A stretch of DNA of 64,000 nucleotides. It comes from Xanthomonas fragariae. Its GTDB lineage: Bacteria; Pseudomonadota; Gammaproteobacteria; Xanthomonadales; Xanthomonadaceae. The stretch covers positions 434,001 to 498,000 of the forward strand of contig NZ_LT853882.1 of assembly GCF_900183975.1 (NCBI RefSeq), given 5' to 3'. Every line of letters begins with the position of its first letter. The first letter of the stretch is position 1. The notes under the pieces were generated by a model, which saw only the letters and a program-made list of their open reading frames with translations, was not told where the DNA came from and searched no databases. Shown one piece after another: positions 1 through 10,948 of the stretch. Both the position numbers and the translations under genes were made by a program.

Positions 1-1139
1 CGCTTGATCCAGCGCCATTGCCGTCGCGTCAGCGTCTTGGCCTTGCCGCGATGCAGGACCTGCACGCCATCGACTTCGCGCCCGCGATCGCCCAGGTCCA
101 CGATCGCCACCGTCGGTTCTACGCTCACATCCTGCAGCAACCCGCGTGTCTGCTCCAGCTGCTCGGCCAAGGTATCGCCGTCGTACGGGTTGCCCGGGAA
201 GCTGCGCGCACCCACGACCAATCCCTTGCAGGCGGTGACCGCAATGCCGACCTTGACGCCGAATTCGTACGCTTGACGCGCCTTGCCCTTGCCGATGCAT
301 TCCACTTCCGGGGCATGCAATGCGTAGAGTTTTTGTTTGTCCTTCGGACGCTGCGTGTACAGCCGTTGCGCACGTTCCAGCCAGACAGCGATGCGCTCGC
401 GCACGCCGGTGTTTACCTGATCGAGTTTGCGTTGGATGTCGCGCACGAGCCGTCCCAGCACTGTGCGTTGACGTCGCAGGACGCGCCGCATCCGCTTGAA
501 CTGGCACGCATGCGCATACCGACCTGCCTTGCGGCTCAGGGCCGGGCCTTGCCGCGCGTAGCTCTGCCGCAATCCGATGCTGTGCCGCTTGGCCAGTAAC
601 ACCAGCTTCTTGCGTGCCACCTCCAGCAAACGGCTGTCGGTCGGATAGGCGATCGCCTTTTCCTGCACCGTGGTGTCCACGATCACCCGCGACAACTCGC
701 GTGCGTCCACCGCCTGCATCGCATGCGCGGCGTTGATGGTGTGCGCCAGCAGCTCTTCCATCCCGGCCTCACCCAGGCGCTGCCGCCAGCGCGTCAGCGA
801 GCTGGCATCGCACGGCAAACGCGTCTGGAACACGACCTCACCGGTGAAAAACTGCCAGTACGGATTCTCCAGCCAGCGCTCGCACACCGCTTCATCGGAC
901 AGGTCGTAGGCGTGTTTGAGGTAGAGCAAACCGGCAATCAGCCGCACCGGCAATGCCGGCCGACCGCCACCGGCCTGGGTGGCCGGCAAGCGCGATGAAA
1001 GTGCTTGCTCCAACGCCGTCCACGGCATCCGTTGGCGCAGCCGCGCCAGCGGATGACGCAGATCGATCTGGTTCTCCAGCCACGAACGAAACAACTCGGC
1101 GGCGGGTCTGTCTTCGGCAGCAGGACGGCGTGTACGCAT
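1..1139 (-). CDS. IS1478-like transposase, 3' end outside window
   Basis: DDE-type transposase reading leftward, open from an ATG at 1139 to the window edge with no stop in 379 codons. The N-terminus (residues 10-120) carries the IS5/IS1182-type features seen in IS1478 of Xanthomonas: a LENQIDLRHPLARL helix, RPALPVRLIAGLLYLKH and then CERWLENPYWQFFTGE. A first catalytic Asp lies in VIVDTTVQEKAI and a second in VAIVDLGDRGREV close to the edge; the final Glu must lie outside. No frameshift is visible. About 120 bp separate its start from the damaged IS3 copy, so the two elements lie head to head. Family assignment is from remembered motifs; the exact IS name is uncertain. Confidence 0.8.
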   Translation of the reverse strand, partial: MRTRRPAAEDRPAAELFRSWLENQIDLRHPLARLRQRMPWTALEQALSSRLPATQAGGGRPALPVRLIAGLLYLKHAYDLSDEAVCERWLENPYWQFFTGEVVFQTRLPCDASSLTRWRQRLGEAGMEELLAHTINAAHAMQAVDARELSRVIVDTTVQEKAIAYPTDSRLLEVARKKLVLLAKRHSIGLRQSYARQGPALSRKAGRYAHACQFKRMRRVLRRQRTVLGRLVRDIQRKLDQVNTGVRERIAVWLERAQRLYTQRPKDKQKLYALHAPEVECIGKGKARQAYEFGVKVGIAVTACKGLVVGARSFPGNPYDGDTLAEQLEQTRGLLQDVSVEPTVAIVDLGDRGREVDGVQVLHRGKAKTLTRRQWRWIK

Positions 1140-1256
1140 GAGTGAAAATTGCCAGAAACCAGCCTTCAGCGTAGCGAACACTGGTAGTTTTGGCACGCCG
1201 GTGCAGACATCAAGGCCTTGCGGTCGTTGGGTGGTTGGGGTTTTTCAGGGGCGACC

Positions 1257-2407
1257 AATTCCCTACCCCGAGGAGATTGGACGTGAAGAAGCGCTTTACC
1301 GAAGAGCAGATCATTGGCTTCCTGCGCGAAGCCGAAGCAGGCGTGGCGATCAAAGACCTGTGCCGGCGCCATGGCTTCAGTGAGGCCTCGTACTGCCTGT
1401 GGCGCAGCAAGTTCGGCGGGATGAGCGTGAAACGCGCGGCTGAAGAAGTTGTTGGCCGAGCAGCTGTTCGAAAACGACCTGATCAAGGATGCACTGCGAA
1501 AAAAGTGGTGAGCGCACCCGCGCGTCGTGCGCTGGTGCGCGAGTGGATCGGGTGCGGTGCCAGCGAGCGTCGCGCCTTGGCGGCGATCGGCATGAGCGCC
1601 AGTGCGCTGCGCTACTGCCCGCGCGAAGACCGCAACGTTGAGCTACGCGAGCGCATTCTTGCGCTGGCGCATCGCCATCGCCGCTATGGCGTGGGGATGA
1701 TCTATCTCAAACTGCGACAGGAAGGGCGCATCGTGAACTACAAGCGCGTGGAGCGGTTGTATCGCGAGCAGCAGCTGCAGGTCCGGCGCCGCCAAGCGCA
1801 AAAAAGTACCGGTGGGCGAGCGTCAACCGCTGCTGCGGCCATCGCAGGCCAACCAGGTGTGGTCGATGGACTTCGTGTTCGACCGCACCGCCGAAGGCCG
1901 GGTGATCAAGTGTCTGGTGATCGTGGACGACGCAACCCACGAAGCGGTCGCCATCGACGTGGAGCGCGCGATCTCGGGACACGGCGTTGCGCGCGTGCTG
2001 GACCGACTGGCACACAGCCGTGGCCTGCCGCAGGTGATCCGCACTGAGCGCGAAGCCTGCCCTCGGGGCACAACGGCAAGGAGTTTTGCGGCAGGGCGAT
2101 GGTCGCCTGGGCGCACGCCCGTGGTGTGCAGCTACGGCTCATCCAGCCGGGCAAACCGAACCAGAACGCCTACGTTGAATCCTTCAACGGCCGGCTGCGC
2201 GACGAATGCCTCAACGAACACTGGTTCCCGACGTTGCTGCATGCACGCACCGAGATCGAGCGATTGCGACGCGAATACAACGAGGACCGACCCAAGAAAG
2301 CAATCGGCGGCATGACACCAGCTGCGTATGCCCAACATCTGGCCAACACCGATATCATTACCCCCGGACTCTAAACCCGGCTGCCACTCAGGGCGGGGGG
2401 GACGTCG
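1257..2407 (+). mobile_element. IS3-family (IS407-group) element, copy 1, left end lost
   Basis: Nearly identical to the inverted copy at 52441-53666 from the sequence CCAATTCCCTACCCCGAGG onward, but the sequence upstream of that point is unrelated, so the left terminal repeat is missing. The right end is intact: GGGC, a run of seven G, then ACGTCG, one G more than in the other copy. Inside, 35 bp present in copy 2 are missing near 1428. The element abuts the IS1478-like gene, suggesting a nested insertion or recombination removed its left end. Confidence 0.8.
1277..2374 (+). pseudogene. IS3-family OrfA/OrfB transposase, frameshifted
   Basis: OrfA begins around 1277 (KKRFTEEQIIGFLREAEAG, a helix-turn-helix of the IS407 group). 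After GGMSV the 35-bp deletion shifts the frame, so the OrfA remnant runs directly into OrfB (SAPARRALVREWIGCGASER) without a stop. A second shift occurs near 1795 (RRRQAQKS), and a third near 2048, where extra sequence replaces the expected IRTDHGKEF. The integrase core survives in pieces: [13 protein letters not shown], then [17 protein letters not shown] in the last frame, ending at 2374. No active transposase can be made from this copy. Confidence 0.8.
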
Positions 2408-2486
2408 TGGCTTCTGAATTTCTCAGCATACGCAGCGCGCATGAAGGTCCCAAGCTCTGATCCAGGATGACACTTTTAGATAACGA

Positions 2487-2517
2487 AACCCCGTCCTAAC
2501 CGGCGGGGTTTTTGTTT
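2487..2517 (+). terminator. Rho-independent terminator (orphan)
   Basis: AACCCCG and CGGGGTT form a 7-bp stem followed by TTTGTTT on the plus strand. No intact plus-strand gene precedes it, only the IS3 copy, so it probably belonged to a gene displaced by the insertion sequences. Confidence 0.55.
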
Positions 2518-2531
2518 AGATTAGCTAACAA

Positions 2532-2650
2532 AACTACTGCGCAGCCGCCAAGTGGGCGTGGTCGGTGCTCGGAATCGGCATGTATCACGCGGACACTCCC
2601 GCTCGTGCGGGCCGTCTGTACCCACCCGACGGCCGCCTGTTACCTGGTGT
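2532..2650. repeat. Dispersed intergenic repeat, copy A
   Basis: Shares the core GGTCGGTGCTCGGAATCGGC followed by ATGTATCACGCG and then CCGTCTGTACCCACC with stretches at 17812-17935 and 60413-60540, and partly with 7884-7923 and 29033-29080. All copies lie between genes. Origin and function unknown. Confidence 0.7.
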
Positions 2651-2744
2651 GAGTCGCTCTTAGCCGGGCTTGTCTCTGGCGACGCGGCGTGATTGCCGTA
2701 GCCAATTGCCGTATCCAAAATTTGCACTCGGGCAATGCGTACAA

Positions 2745-5078
2745 TCAACGCGCAGCGCGCAGCAACGCATCTTCGGTGATGGCGTTGGTCAGTACCGTTG
2801 GCAGCACCGCCGGTGGTGCGCCGGGGCCGTATACCACGTAGAGCGGGACGCCGACGGCCTGGTGCTGGTCGAGGAAGGTGCTGATCTTGGGGTCGACGTT
2901 GGTCCAGTCGCCTTTCATGTAGACCGCATCGACCCGGCGCAGCGCGTCGCGGAAGTCGGCGCCGCTCAGCACGTTCTTTTCGTTGGCCTTGCAGGTCACG
3001 CACCAGTCGGCGGTCATATTGACGAAGACCACGCGGTTGTCGGCGCGCAGGCGGTCCAGCAGCTGCGGCGAGAATGCGACTACGCCTTCGGCAGCGGTGG
3101 TGACTGGCAGGCTGAGGCGGGTCACCGCGATCACCGGCACCAGGGTCAGCACCAGCATCACGCTGGCCAGGCGCATGCCCAGACGATTGCTCTTCCAGCG
3201 GCTGCGCTCGAAACACCACAGGCCCAGGGCAAGCAAGGTGGCGCCGACCAGCATCAACGCCAGCGCATCCACGCCGCGTTGTTTGCCCAGCACCCACAAC
3301 AGCCAGATCGCGGTGAGATACATCGGAAACGCCAGCACCTGCTTGAGCGTTTCCATCCACGCACCGGGCGTGGGCAGGCGGCGCGCCAGCGAAGGGATGA
3401 AGCCGATCAGCAGGAACGGCAGCGCCAGACCCAGGCCCAACGCCAGGAACACCAGCATCGCCAGCAGCGCGGGCGCGGTGAATGCGTAGGCCAGCGCGGT
3501 GCCCATGAACGGGGCGATGCAGGGGCTGGCGACCACGCAGGCCAGCACGCCGGTGAAGAAGTCGCCCAGCGGCCCGTTACGTGCAGCCAACGATTGGCCG
3601 ATGCCGCCCAGGTTGCTGCCGAGCGTAAACACGCCCGACAGGCTCAAGCCAACCGCAAACATCAGATACGCCAGCGCGGCCACGAACCATGGCTGCTGCA
3701 GCTGGAAGCCCCAGCCGGCAGCCTGGCCGGCCGCACGCAGACCAATCACCAATCCGCCAATGGCGGCGAACGACACCAGCACGCCTAGCGAATACCAGAT
3801 GGCATGGCTGCGCGCGTGGCCGCGGCTTTCGCCGCTGTGGGCCAGGCCCAGCACCTTCAGCGACAGGATCGGCAGCACGCAGGGCATCAGGTTCAGCACC
3901 AATCCGCCCAGCAGGGCCAGCGCTAGCATCGCCAGCAGGCCCTTGTCGGTATGCGGTGGCTGGGTGCGCTGCGGATTGTCTGCCGAAGCGTCTGCGGCGA
4001 GGTTGGCGTTGGTGCCACGCGTCGGCACAGGCGCAGGTTCGGTCGGCGCCTGCCCGGCTGCCAGCGGTGAAATCATCAGCGGTGCTGCCTGCGCCTGGTT
4101 CTGTGGCGACACCGTGCCGGCCGGCAGGTCCAGCGCCACACGGCGGGTCATCGGCGGATAGCAGATGCCATCGGTCTGGCAGCCCTGGAAGGTGGCCACC
4201 AACGTCACATGGGCTGGGTCGGCGTGGTCGCGCAGCAGTGGCAGAGTGACTTCTGCCTGGCCGAAATACACCACCACATCGCCGAAATGTTTGTCGCGAT
4301 GCGACTCGCCTTGCGGCCAGCGCGGTAGGCCGGTGCGTACGCCACCGACGCCTTCCAGTGCCAGCGAGGTGCGGTCGCGGTAGATGTAGTAGCCGGGCGC
4401 CGGAGTGAAGCGCAGCAACAGGCGGTTGCCGTCGCCGACGATGGCCTCGAAGGTGAAGGCCTGCTCGGCCGGTAGCGGCAATGCGTCCACGCCGGCGGCC
4501 CGCCCGGGGCTGCCGAACAGGCGCGGGCCTGCTGGAGCGCGCGGCACCAACGCCCCCAGGTTTTCGCGCTGTTGACCGAGGTTAGAGGTTGCAGCCGACG
4601 CCCTGGCGGCGGCACCGCCGCCTTGCGCATTGGGCAAGCTCACGCGGATCTCGCGCCGCTGCGGCGGGTAGCACACGCCGGCATCGGCGCAGCCCTGGTA
4701 TTGCACCTGCAAAACAGCGGTCTGCAAGGAAGGTTCGGCCTTGCCCGCCAGCGTGGCCTGCAGCTGCTTGCGGTAGATCTGCACCTGGCCGAAGAACTCG
4801 TCGTGCTTGCTCTCGCCTTCCGGCAGCGCCAGCTCACCGGCGGTAAAGCCTTGCCCGGATTTGACGCTGATGCGGTGGCGATACAGGTAATAGCCCGGCG
4901 CGATTTTCCAGCTCAGCGCGATACTCTCGCGGCTGTTTGCCGTCGCGCTCGGCGTAAAAGCCTGGTCCACCGGCAGCAGGTCGGCCTCGGTCACCGCGGC
5001 CTGTGCCGGGGGGGGCGCCACGAACAAGGGGGCGGTCAGTAGAGCGCAGCGGGCGATCCAGCGGGACAGAGACTTCAT
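2745..5078 (-). CDS. dsbD: Thiol:disulfide interchange protein DsbD
   Basis: Inner-membrane reductase that carries electrons from cytoplasmic thioredoxin to periplasmic partners such as DsbC and cytochrome c maturation proteins. 777 residues. Signal peptide 1-28 (ends PPPAQAA). Two tandem N-terminal DsbD domains follow, each with its own Cys pair (GCADAGVCYPP near 130, GCQTDGICYPP near 310); most DsbD proteins have one. Eight hydrophobic segments carry the redox pair NLMPCVLPI / VASPCIAPF. The C-terminal thioredoxin-like domain has DWCVTCK. The start ATG at 5078 directly precedes the signal peptide. It lies 5 bp after the cutA stop, so cutA-dsbD is one operon, the usual pairing in proteobacteria. 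Identity is secure. Confidence 0.95.
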   Translation of the reverse strand: MKSLSRWIARCALLTAPLFVAPPPAQAAVTEADLLPVDQAFTPSATANSRESIALSWKIAPGYYLYRHRISVKSGQGFTAGELALPEGESKHDEFFGQVQIYRKQLQATLAGKAEPSLQTAVLQVQYQGCADAGVCYPPQRREIRVSLPNAQGGGAAARASAATSNLGQQRENLGALVPRAPAGPRLFGSPGRAAGVDALPLPAEQAFTFEAIVGDGNRLLLRFTPAPGYYIYRDRTSLALEGVGGVRTGLPRWPQGESHRDKHFGDVVVYFGQAEVTLPLLRDHADPAHVTLVATFQGCQTDGICYPPMTRRVALDLPAGTVSPQNQAQAAPLMISPLAAGQAPTEPAPVPTRGTNANLAADASADNPQRTQPPHTDKGLLAMLALALLGGLVLNLMPCVLPILSLKVLGLAHSGESRGHARSHAIWYSLGVLVSFAAIGGLVIGLRAAGQAAGWGFQLQQPWFVAALAYLMFAVGLSLSGVFTLGSNLGGIGQSLAARNGPLGDFFTGVLACVVASPCIAPFMGTALAYAFTAPALLAMLVFLALGLGLALPFLLIGFIPSLARRLPTPGAWMETLKQVLAFPMYLTAIWLLWVLGKQRGVDALALMLVGATLLALGLWCFERSRWKSNRLGMRLASVMLVLTLVPVIAVTRLSLPVTTAAEGVVAFSPQLLDRLRADNRVVFVNMTADWCVTCKANEKNVLSGADFRDALRRVDAVYMKGDWTNVDPKISTFLDQHQAVGVPLYVVYGPGAPPAVLPTVLTNAITEDALLRAAR

Positions 5079-5083
5079 GGATG

Positions 5084-5416
5084 TCAGGATTCCTTGCGGG
5101 TTTCAGCCCGGACCCAATCGAGATACGCCGACAGCCCGGCGCTGGCTTGGACAGCGACCGCTTCCGGCAGTTCATACGGATGCAATGCTTGCAGCCGCGC
5201 AATGGCGTCGTGCAGGCGGTCTTCACAGGTCTTGATCAGCAACTGCACTTCCTGGCTGCGCTCGATCGCCCCGTTCCAGCGATACAGCGACTGCGCGCCG
5301 GGGAGCTGGGTGACGCAGGCAGCCAGCCGCTCGTCCAGCAACGCATGCGCGATGTGATCGGCGCTGTCGGCATCCGGACAGGTGCTGAACAACAAATGGA
5401 GGGGAGAGGCATTCAT
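5084..5416 (-). CDS. cutA: Divalent-cation tolerance protein CutA
   Basis: Small trimeric cytoplasmic protein linked to copper and other divalent-cation tolerance. 110 residues from the ATG at 5416 (MNASPLHLLF), the family length; an upstream extension of the frame to 5473 has no CutA similarity. Family signatures: LLDERLAACVTQLPGAQSLYRW, then EVQLLIKT and the C-terminal HPYELPE motif near residue 80. First gene of a cutA-dsbD operon. Confidence 0.92.
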   Translation of the reverse strand: MNASPLHLLFSTCPDADSADHIAHALLDERLAACVTQLPGAQSLYRWNGAIERSQEVQLLIKTCEDRLHDAIARLQALHPYELPEAVAVQASAGLSAYLDWVRAETRKES

Positions 5417-5553
5417 CGGGCCGATCAGTGTAATCCCCTGCCTGCTGGGGATCGACCACCGATTCCGGAACACGCCGTTACCTTTTGTTGCCCCTACTGT
5501 CTGGCAACCGGTGCCAACAGCGCACCGGCATCATTGGTCAGTGAAAGAATCAG

Positions 5554-6033
5554 CATGTCGACATTCAGGATGCAGTGGTTGGGCGTGATCGCAGGCGTGG
5601 TAATGGTGGCGTCATGGCGCAGGCACAAAGCGATCGGGACGTGGGCGGGCAGGCGTTGGCGATGTCGGCGCGGATCTGCCCGGCGCATTCCACCGAACGA
5701 ACGCGCCCGGCGGTGCGCACGTTGCCTGTCGGTGCGCTACGGGTGCTGGTGCAGCGCGATGGACACGCTATGCCCGGACCGGTGTTTGCCCGCCGAGATA
5801 CCGGTGGCGTGGTACGGCCAAGTCGGGGTGCTCGCTTGAAATCCCGATGCGCCCAACGTGGTGAAGCTACTGACCACAAGGTCGGCGTGATGACCCGTAG
5901 CGAGGAATTCCACACCGCAACGGTGGTCTGGGACGCGAACGGGGAGCCGGCCAAGAACGTCGCCGTGCCGGCCTTCGAGCCGCGTGCAAGGCCGGTCGGT
6001 CGATACGCCGAACCTGCCGTCCCGACGCACTGA
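5554..6033 (+). pseudogene. Possible degenerate secreted protein
   Basis: An ATG at 5554 opens a convincing signal-peptide sequence (MSTFRMQWLGVIAGVVMVAS). The same frame then becomes Arg/Trp-rich, while the next frame reads AQAQSDRDVGGQALAMSARI and continues to 6033 with protein-like stretches (TRSEEFHTATVVWDANGEPA). This looks like one or more frameshifts near 5610-5620 and possibly near 5815. No family recognised. It could instead be non-coding; confidence is low. Confidence 0.35.
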
Positions 6034-6108
6034 GCGTCGGGACGGAGAGGATCAATTGGCCAGCTGGCAGCTGGCCGGCTTGGCCGAGGTGAACAGGCTC
6101 GAGCTCGT

Positions 6109-7791
6109 TCACACGGGGTGATCGACGAACGGGTTGCGGTTGCCCTGGAAGCTGAAGATCACTTGGTTACGGGCGCGCTCGGCATCGTCCGGTGGGTCGG
6201 CCTGGTGCCAGGCCAGCAGCGTGGACGGCAGGCCCATGTAGGCTGGCGAGGACGAGGTCTGCACGATCTTGCTGCGGTCCTCCTTGCTGCGGTCGTCGGT
6301 GAGCTCCAGGTCTGGTTCGGACTGCCCGGTGGCCGCGTCGGTGCCGCCTTCGAAGCGAATTGCCATGTACATTACCGCACGCGCCATGTCGCCCTTGCGA
6401 CGTGGCCACACTTCGAACGTGCCCCTGTTGCCGACAGGCGTGCGCACCCAGTTGGAATTGCCCGGGTACCGCGCGCTGCCGCCGCCAGTGCCGTTTTGAT
6501 CTCGGTCACCCGCTCGCCGCAGCTGCTGGTGCAGGCGGCGTAGGGCTTGTTGCCGCGGTCGGCGTTGAAGGTGGTGTCGGTCAGATACAGCATGTGGGTG
6601 TCTGTGTAGGGCGCATACGGCAGTCCCTTGTCGCCGCTGGCGCTACCGAAGCCCAGCGAGTCGGGCCAGGTGTGCTCGCGGTTGTAGGTCAACCCGCTGC
6701 CGGTGCCGGCTCGGTCGCTGACTTTGGCGTAGCTGCGGTTGCGGTAGGCGTCCAGGATCCGGCCGCTTTTGTTGGGATCCTCGTCGGCCATTTCCAGGAT
6801 GGTCCAGGTGTTGGTGCCGGTGCCGCTGTGCGGGTATACCGTGTGGCTTTTGATGAGGGTGTGCAGTGAGCAACGCAACTGACTGGCGTTGGCGGTGTTG
6901 ACGCGCGTGTAGTAGCCAGTGCCGCCGCTGGTCGAGGCCACGGTGAAGACGAGGGACTGGTTGGCGGCCGGGCTCAACCCGGCGGCATCGCGGATGGCAC
7001 TGGCGGTGATTGCCAGGGTGCAGTGTTCGCCACCGACCAGTGCGGTGTTGCTGGACAGGGTGAAGCGGGTGCCGTTGGTCGGATAGCTCAACGCCACCGT
7101 GCCGGAGCTGGCACAACTCAACGCGAAGGCGCCGCTGCTCAGCGTCACCGCCTCGCTGAAGCCGACTGCCAGATCGCCCGCAGCCGGGAAGCCGGTGGCG
7201 CCTTGAGTTGGCGCGCCGCCGGTTTCACCGCCACTGCCGTTGAAGGTCTGGCCGCGGTTGCAGGCATCGAAGGTCTGCGCCGACGAGCCGGCCCAGCTGA
7301 AGTTGGCTGGGCTGCTGCCGGTACCTGTCAATTGCAACGAACTGCCGACCGCGCTGCTGTTGCTCTCGCTGACCGGCAGATTCTGGCTGGTGACGCCGGC
7401 CGCCGGGCCGTCGCCGCCGGTGATGGCGCCTTCGTAACTGAGAAACTGCACCAGCTGCCCGTTGGGATCGACCAGCGCCACCCAGTCGTCTGGTCCGTTC
7501 TGGACACCATTGCTGGTGTAGCGCACGATCGCGACGCGCACCTGATCTGCCGCAGGTGATCAGGCTGCCGGCCGGCACCGTCGTCGTTGCGTAGACCGTG
7601 GCCGCGCTCGGCGCGCTGCCGTTGTACAGATAAATGCGGTAGTCGCTCAGCGATTCGTCGGCGGCGCTTGCGTCGTCATAATGCAGTTCGTTGATGAACA
7701 CCGTCGCGTTGGCGGAGGTGGCGGTCAGCGCAAGCGCGCAGGCCAGCGGAAGCCAGCAGCTCAGGGCAACACCACCGGACGTCAACCTCAT
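6109..7791 (-). pseudogene. Extracellular endonuclease with lamin-tail domain, two frameshifts
   Basis: Reads in three consecutive frames. Frame 1 from ATG 7791 (ribosome site AAGGAA): signal peptide ending TSANA, then VFINELHYDD, a lamin-tail start. The frame breaks near 7550 (ITCG / ADQVRVAIVRYTSNG). Frame 2 holds a Big-like region and the endonuclease I core YNREHTWPDSLGFG, then DTHMLYLTDTTFNADRGNKPY. It breaks again near 6500, where the next frame reads DQNGTGGGSARYPGNSNWV and continues RGTFEVWPRRKGDMARAVMYMAIR to a stop at 6109. The family degrades extracellular nucleic acid. The conserved catalytic region is intact at residue level, so the lesions are probably recent. Confidence 0.82.
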
Positions 7792-7883
7792 CAACAGTTC
7801 CTTTTGGTCGGGGAATGCATGCCTGACTCTAGAGCCTGTGCATGACAAGTGGTGGAACCTGGTTCCATTTTTAGGGCGCCAGC

Positions 7884-7923
7884 AAAACGGCTGCGCTCAC
7901 CGCCAGGCGGGCACGGTCGGTGC
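7884..7923. repeat. Dispersed intergenic repeat, partial copy B
   Basis: AACGGCTGCGCTCACCGCCA followed by GGCGGGCACGGTCGGTGC matches the left part of copy C at 17812 and copy D at 29033; the right half is absent. Confidence 0.6.
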
Positions 7924-8122
7924 GGTATCCCGCACAAAAACCATTAGTGCTGAGCGCACGATGCGCATTCACCCGACCACCAGGCCGCACGGTTTTGGCA
8001 GCCTCTATGGTCTCCGGATGCAACCGTCAAAGCGAAAAAATTTTGCCCTCAGCCCTTGAAAGTCGCCCACCCAGCACAATCTTTGGCCCGCACCCGTTCT
8101 GTCGGGTTTTCCGCGCGCTGTG

Positions 8123-8149
8123 CTGGCAGTCGTCACATACGAGTGCTAA
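8123..8149 (+). promoter_or_regulatory. CIRCE operator (HrcA site) of groESL
   Basis: CTGGCAGTC, 9-bp spacer, GAGTGCTAA. The right arm matches the CIRCE consensus TTAGCACTC-N9-GAGTGCTAA exactly; the left arm matches 6 of 9. Located 51 bp before the groES start. HrcA binding here would repress groESL at normal temperature. Confidence 0.8.
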
Positions 8150-8199
8150 CATCGCCGATAATTTCCAGACTAATCAATCATTTAAGAGGGTCTTTCTCT

Positions 8200-8487
8200 A
8201 TGAGCATCAAGCCGCTTCACGACCGCGTTGTAGTCAAGCCGATCGAAGCCGACGAAGTTTCCGCCGGTGGCATCGTGATTCCGGATTCGGCTAAGGAAAA
8301 GTCCACCAAGGGCGAAGTCGTCGCTGTTGGCGCCGGCAAGCCGCTGGACAACGGCAGCCTGCGTGCGCCGGTGGTCAAGGTGGGTGACAAGGTCATCTAC
8401 GGCCAATACGCCGGCAGCAGCTACAAGGCCGAAGGCACCGAGTACAAGGTGCTGCGCGAAGACGACATTCTGGCGGTCATCGGCTAA
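8200..8487 (+). CDS. groES: Co-chaperonin GroES
   Basis: Seven-membered lid of the GroEL folding chamber in the cytoplasm. 95 residues from ATG 8200 ([14 protein letters not shown]), family length. Mobile-loop region [22 protein letters not shown] near residues 24-45, then [11 protein letters not shown] and the C-terminal EDDILAVIG. Ribosome site AAGAGGG lies 9 bp upstream. The frame extends upstream to 8056 but that part has no similarity. A 141-bp spacer separates it from groEL, with which it is presumably co-transcribed under the CIRCE element. Confidence 0.97.
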   Translation: MSIKPLHDRVVVKPIEADEVSAGGIVIPDSAKEKSTKGEVVAVGAGKPLDNGSLRAPVVKVGDKVIYGQYAGSSYKAEGTEYKVLREDDILAVIG

Positions 8488-8625
8488 TCAGGCGCTACGC
8501 GCCGGAATCGGGAGTGGGAATCGGCAGGGCGGCTAACGCTCTCACCATCCGATCCCGTCCCGATATCCGCCCTTGCTCTACCGATTTTCCTTATCCCCCT
8601 AATCCCCTAATTTCCGGAGTAATAA

Positions 8626-10269
<1,644 letters not shown>

Positions 10270-10313
10270 TGTAAGCCAGCAGCTGTTGCAGCAGAAAAAC
10301 CCCGGCGAATGCC

Positions 10314-10872
10314 GTAATGCTGCTCACTTAAGCAATTGAGTCACCGAAAATCCGATACCAGACTTCTGGTATCGGATTTTTTTGTGTCCCTTCACCAGCA
10401 GCTGTTTGACCTTGGCGACCTGTTCAACTTCTGTGACCTGAGCACCTTTACGCAGAATATTCCGGTTGGGAAATCGAACTGGGTTTGCGCGACATCAAAA
10501 GCTCGATGCAGCACAACGCGACAACGTTGCGTAGCAAAAAGATCGACTTGGTATACCAGCAAGTCTGGGGGTTGCTGCTGGCTTACAACAGCATTCGGCG
10601 TGAAGCCAGCCAGACAGCTGTGGCCTTTGGCAGAACGCCTTCGGACATCCGATTCAAACCGGTCTGCCAGTACATCGCAGTGCAACTCATCGTGATGGCC
10701 GCAGCCAATCCGGCTTCCGCCACAGGCAGACGCCTATCCCAGCTTCGCTCAGGCACCGCGAGCCTGTTCCTCTATCACCGGCCGAGGCCTACGCGGCCAA
10801 GGACGGTGAAGATCTCGAAGACCCGCTATCCGGTAGATCCAAAGGCTGCTCCGCTTAAGTGAACAGCATTAC
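10314..10872 (+). mobile_element. IS4-derived non-autonomous element, copy 1 (559 bp)
   Basis: Bounded by 20-bp inverted repeats GTAATGCTGCTCACTTAAGC (10314-10333) and its complement with one mismatch (10853-10872). It contains a short left segment and only the C-terminal part of an IS4-family transposase (10449-10862): the YREK-like box EYSGWEIELGLRDIK, then DLVYQQVWGLLLAYNSIRREA. The catalytic N-terminal two thirds are missing. A second copy of identical length lies inverted at 30053-30611. Flanks look like halves of a groEL terminator: CCCCGGCGAATGCC on the left, GCCGAAAGGTGGGCTTTTTTT on the right. Confidence 0.8.
10347..10384 (+). terminator. Terminator hairpin inside the IS4-derived element
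   Basis: AAAATCCGATACCAG, ACTT loop, CTGGTATCGGATTTTTTT: a 15-bp stem with a T tract. Probably insulates the transposase remnant from upstream transcription and may now act as the groEL terminator. Copy 2 has a changed arm (CCGTTACCGGAGGCCTGGTA), so its hairpin is imperfect. Confidence 0.75.
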
Positions 10873-10948
10873 GCCGAAAGGTGGGCTTTTTTTGCGGTCC
10901 ATTACCGCGCAGGTGGGTCCAGGTAGCTCATTGCTGCTGGTCGCAACA

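Larger units (their letters stand above)
7792..8199. promoter_or_regulatory. groES upstream region
   Basis: This 408-bp stretch has no gene. It holds repeat copy B (7884-7923), a CTTGAAA at 8055-8061 that resembles a heat-shock sigma-32 -35 box (no good -10 partner seen, so weak), the CIRCE operator at 8123-8149 and the groES ribosome site AAGAGGG at 8184-8190. Confidence 0.5.

Noticed and set aside
2670..3788. 372-codon plus-strand frame opposite dsbD
   Set aside because: Gln/His/Arg-rich shadow with no domain; dsbD on the other strand is unambiguous.
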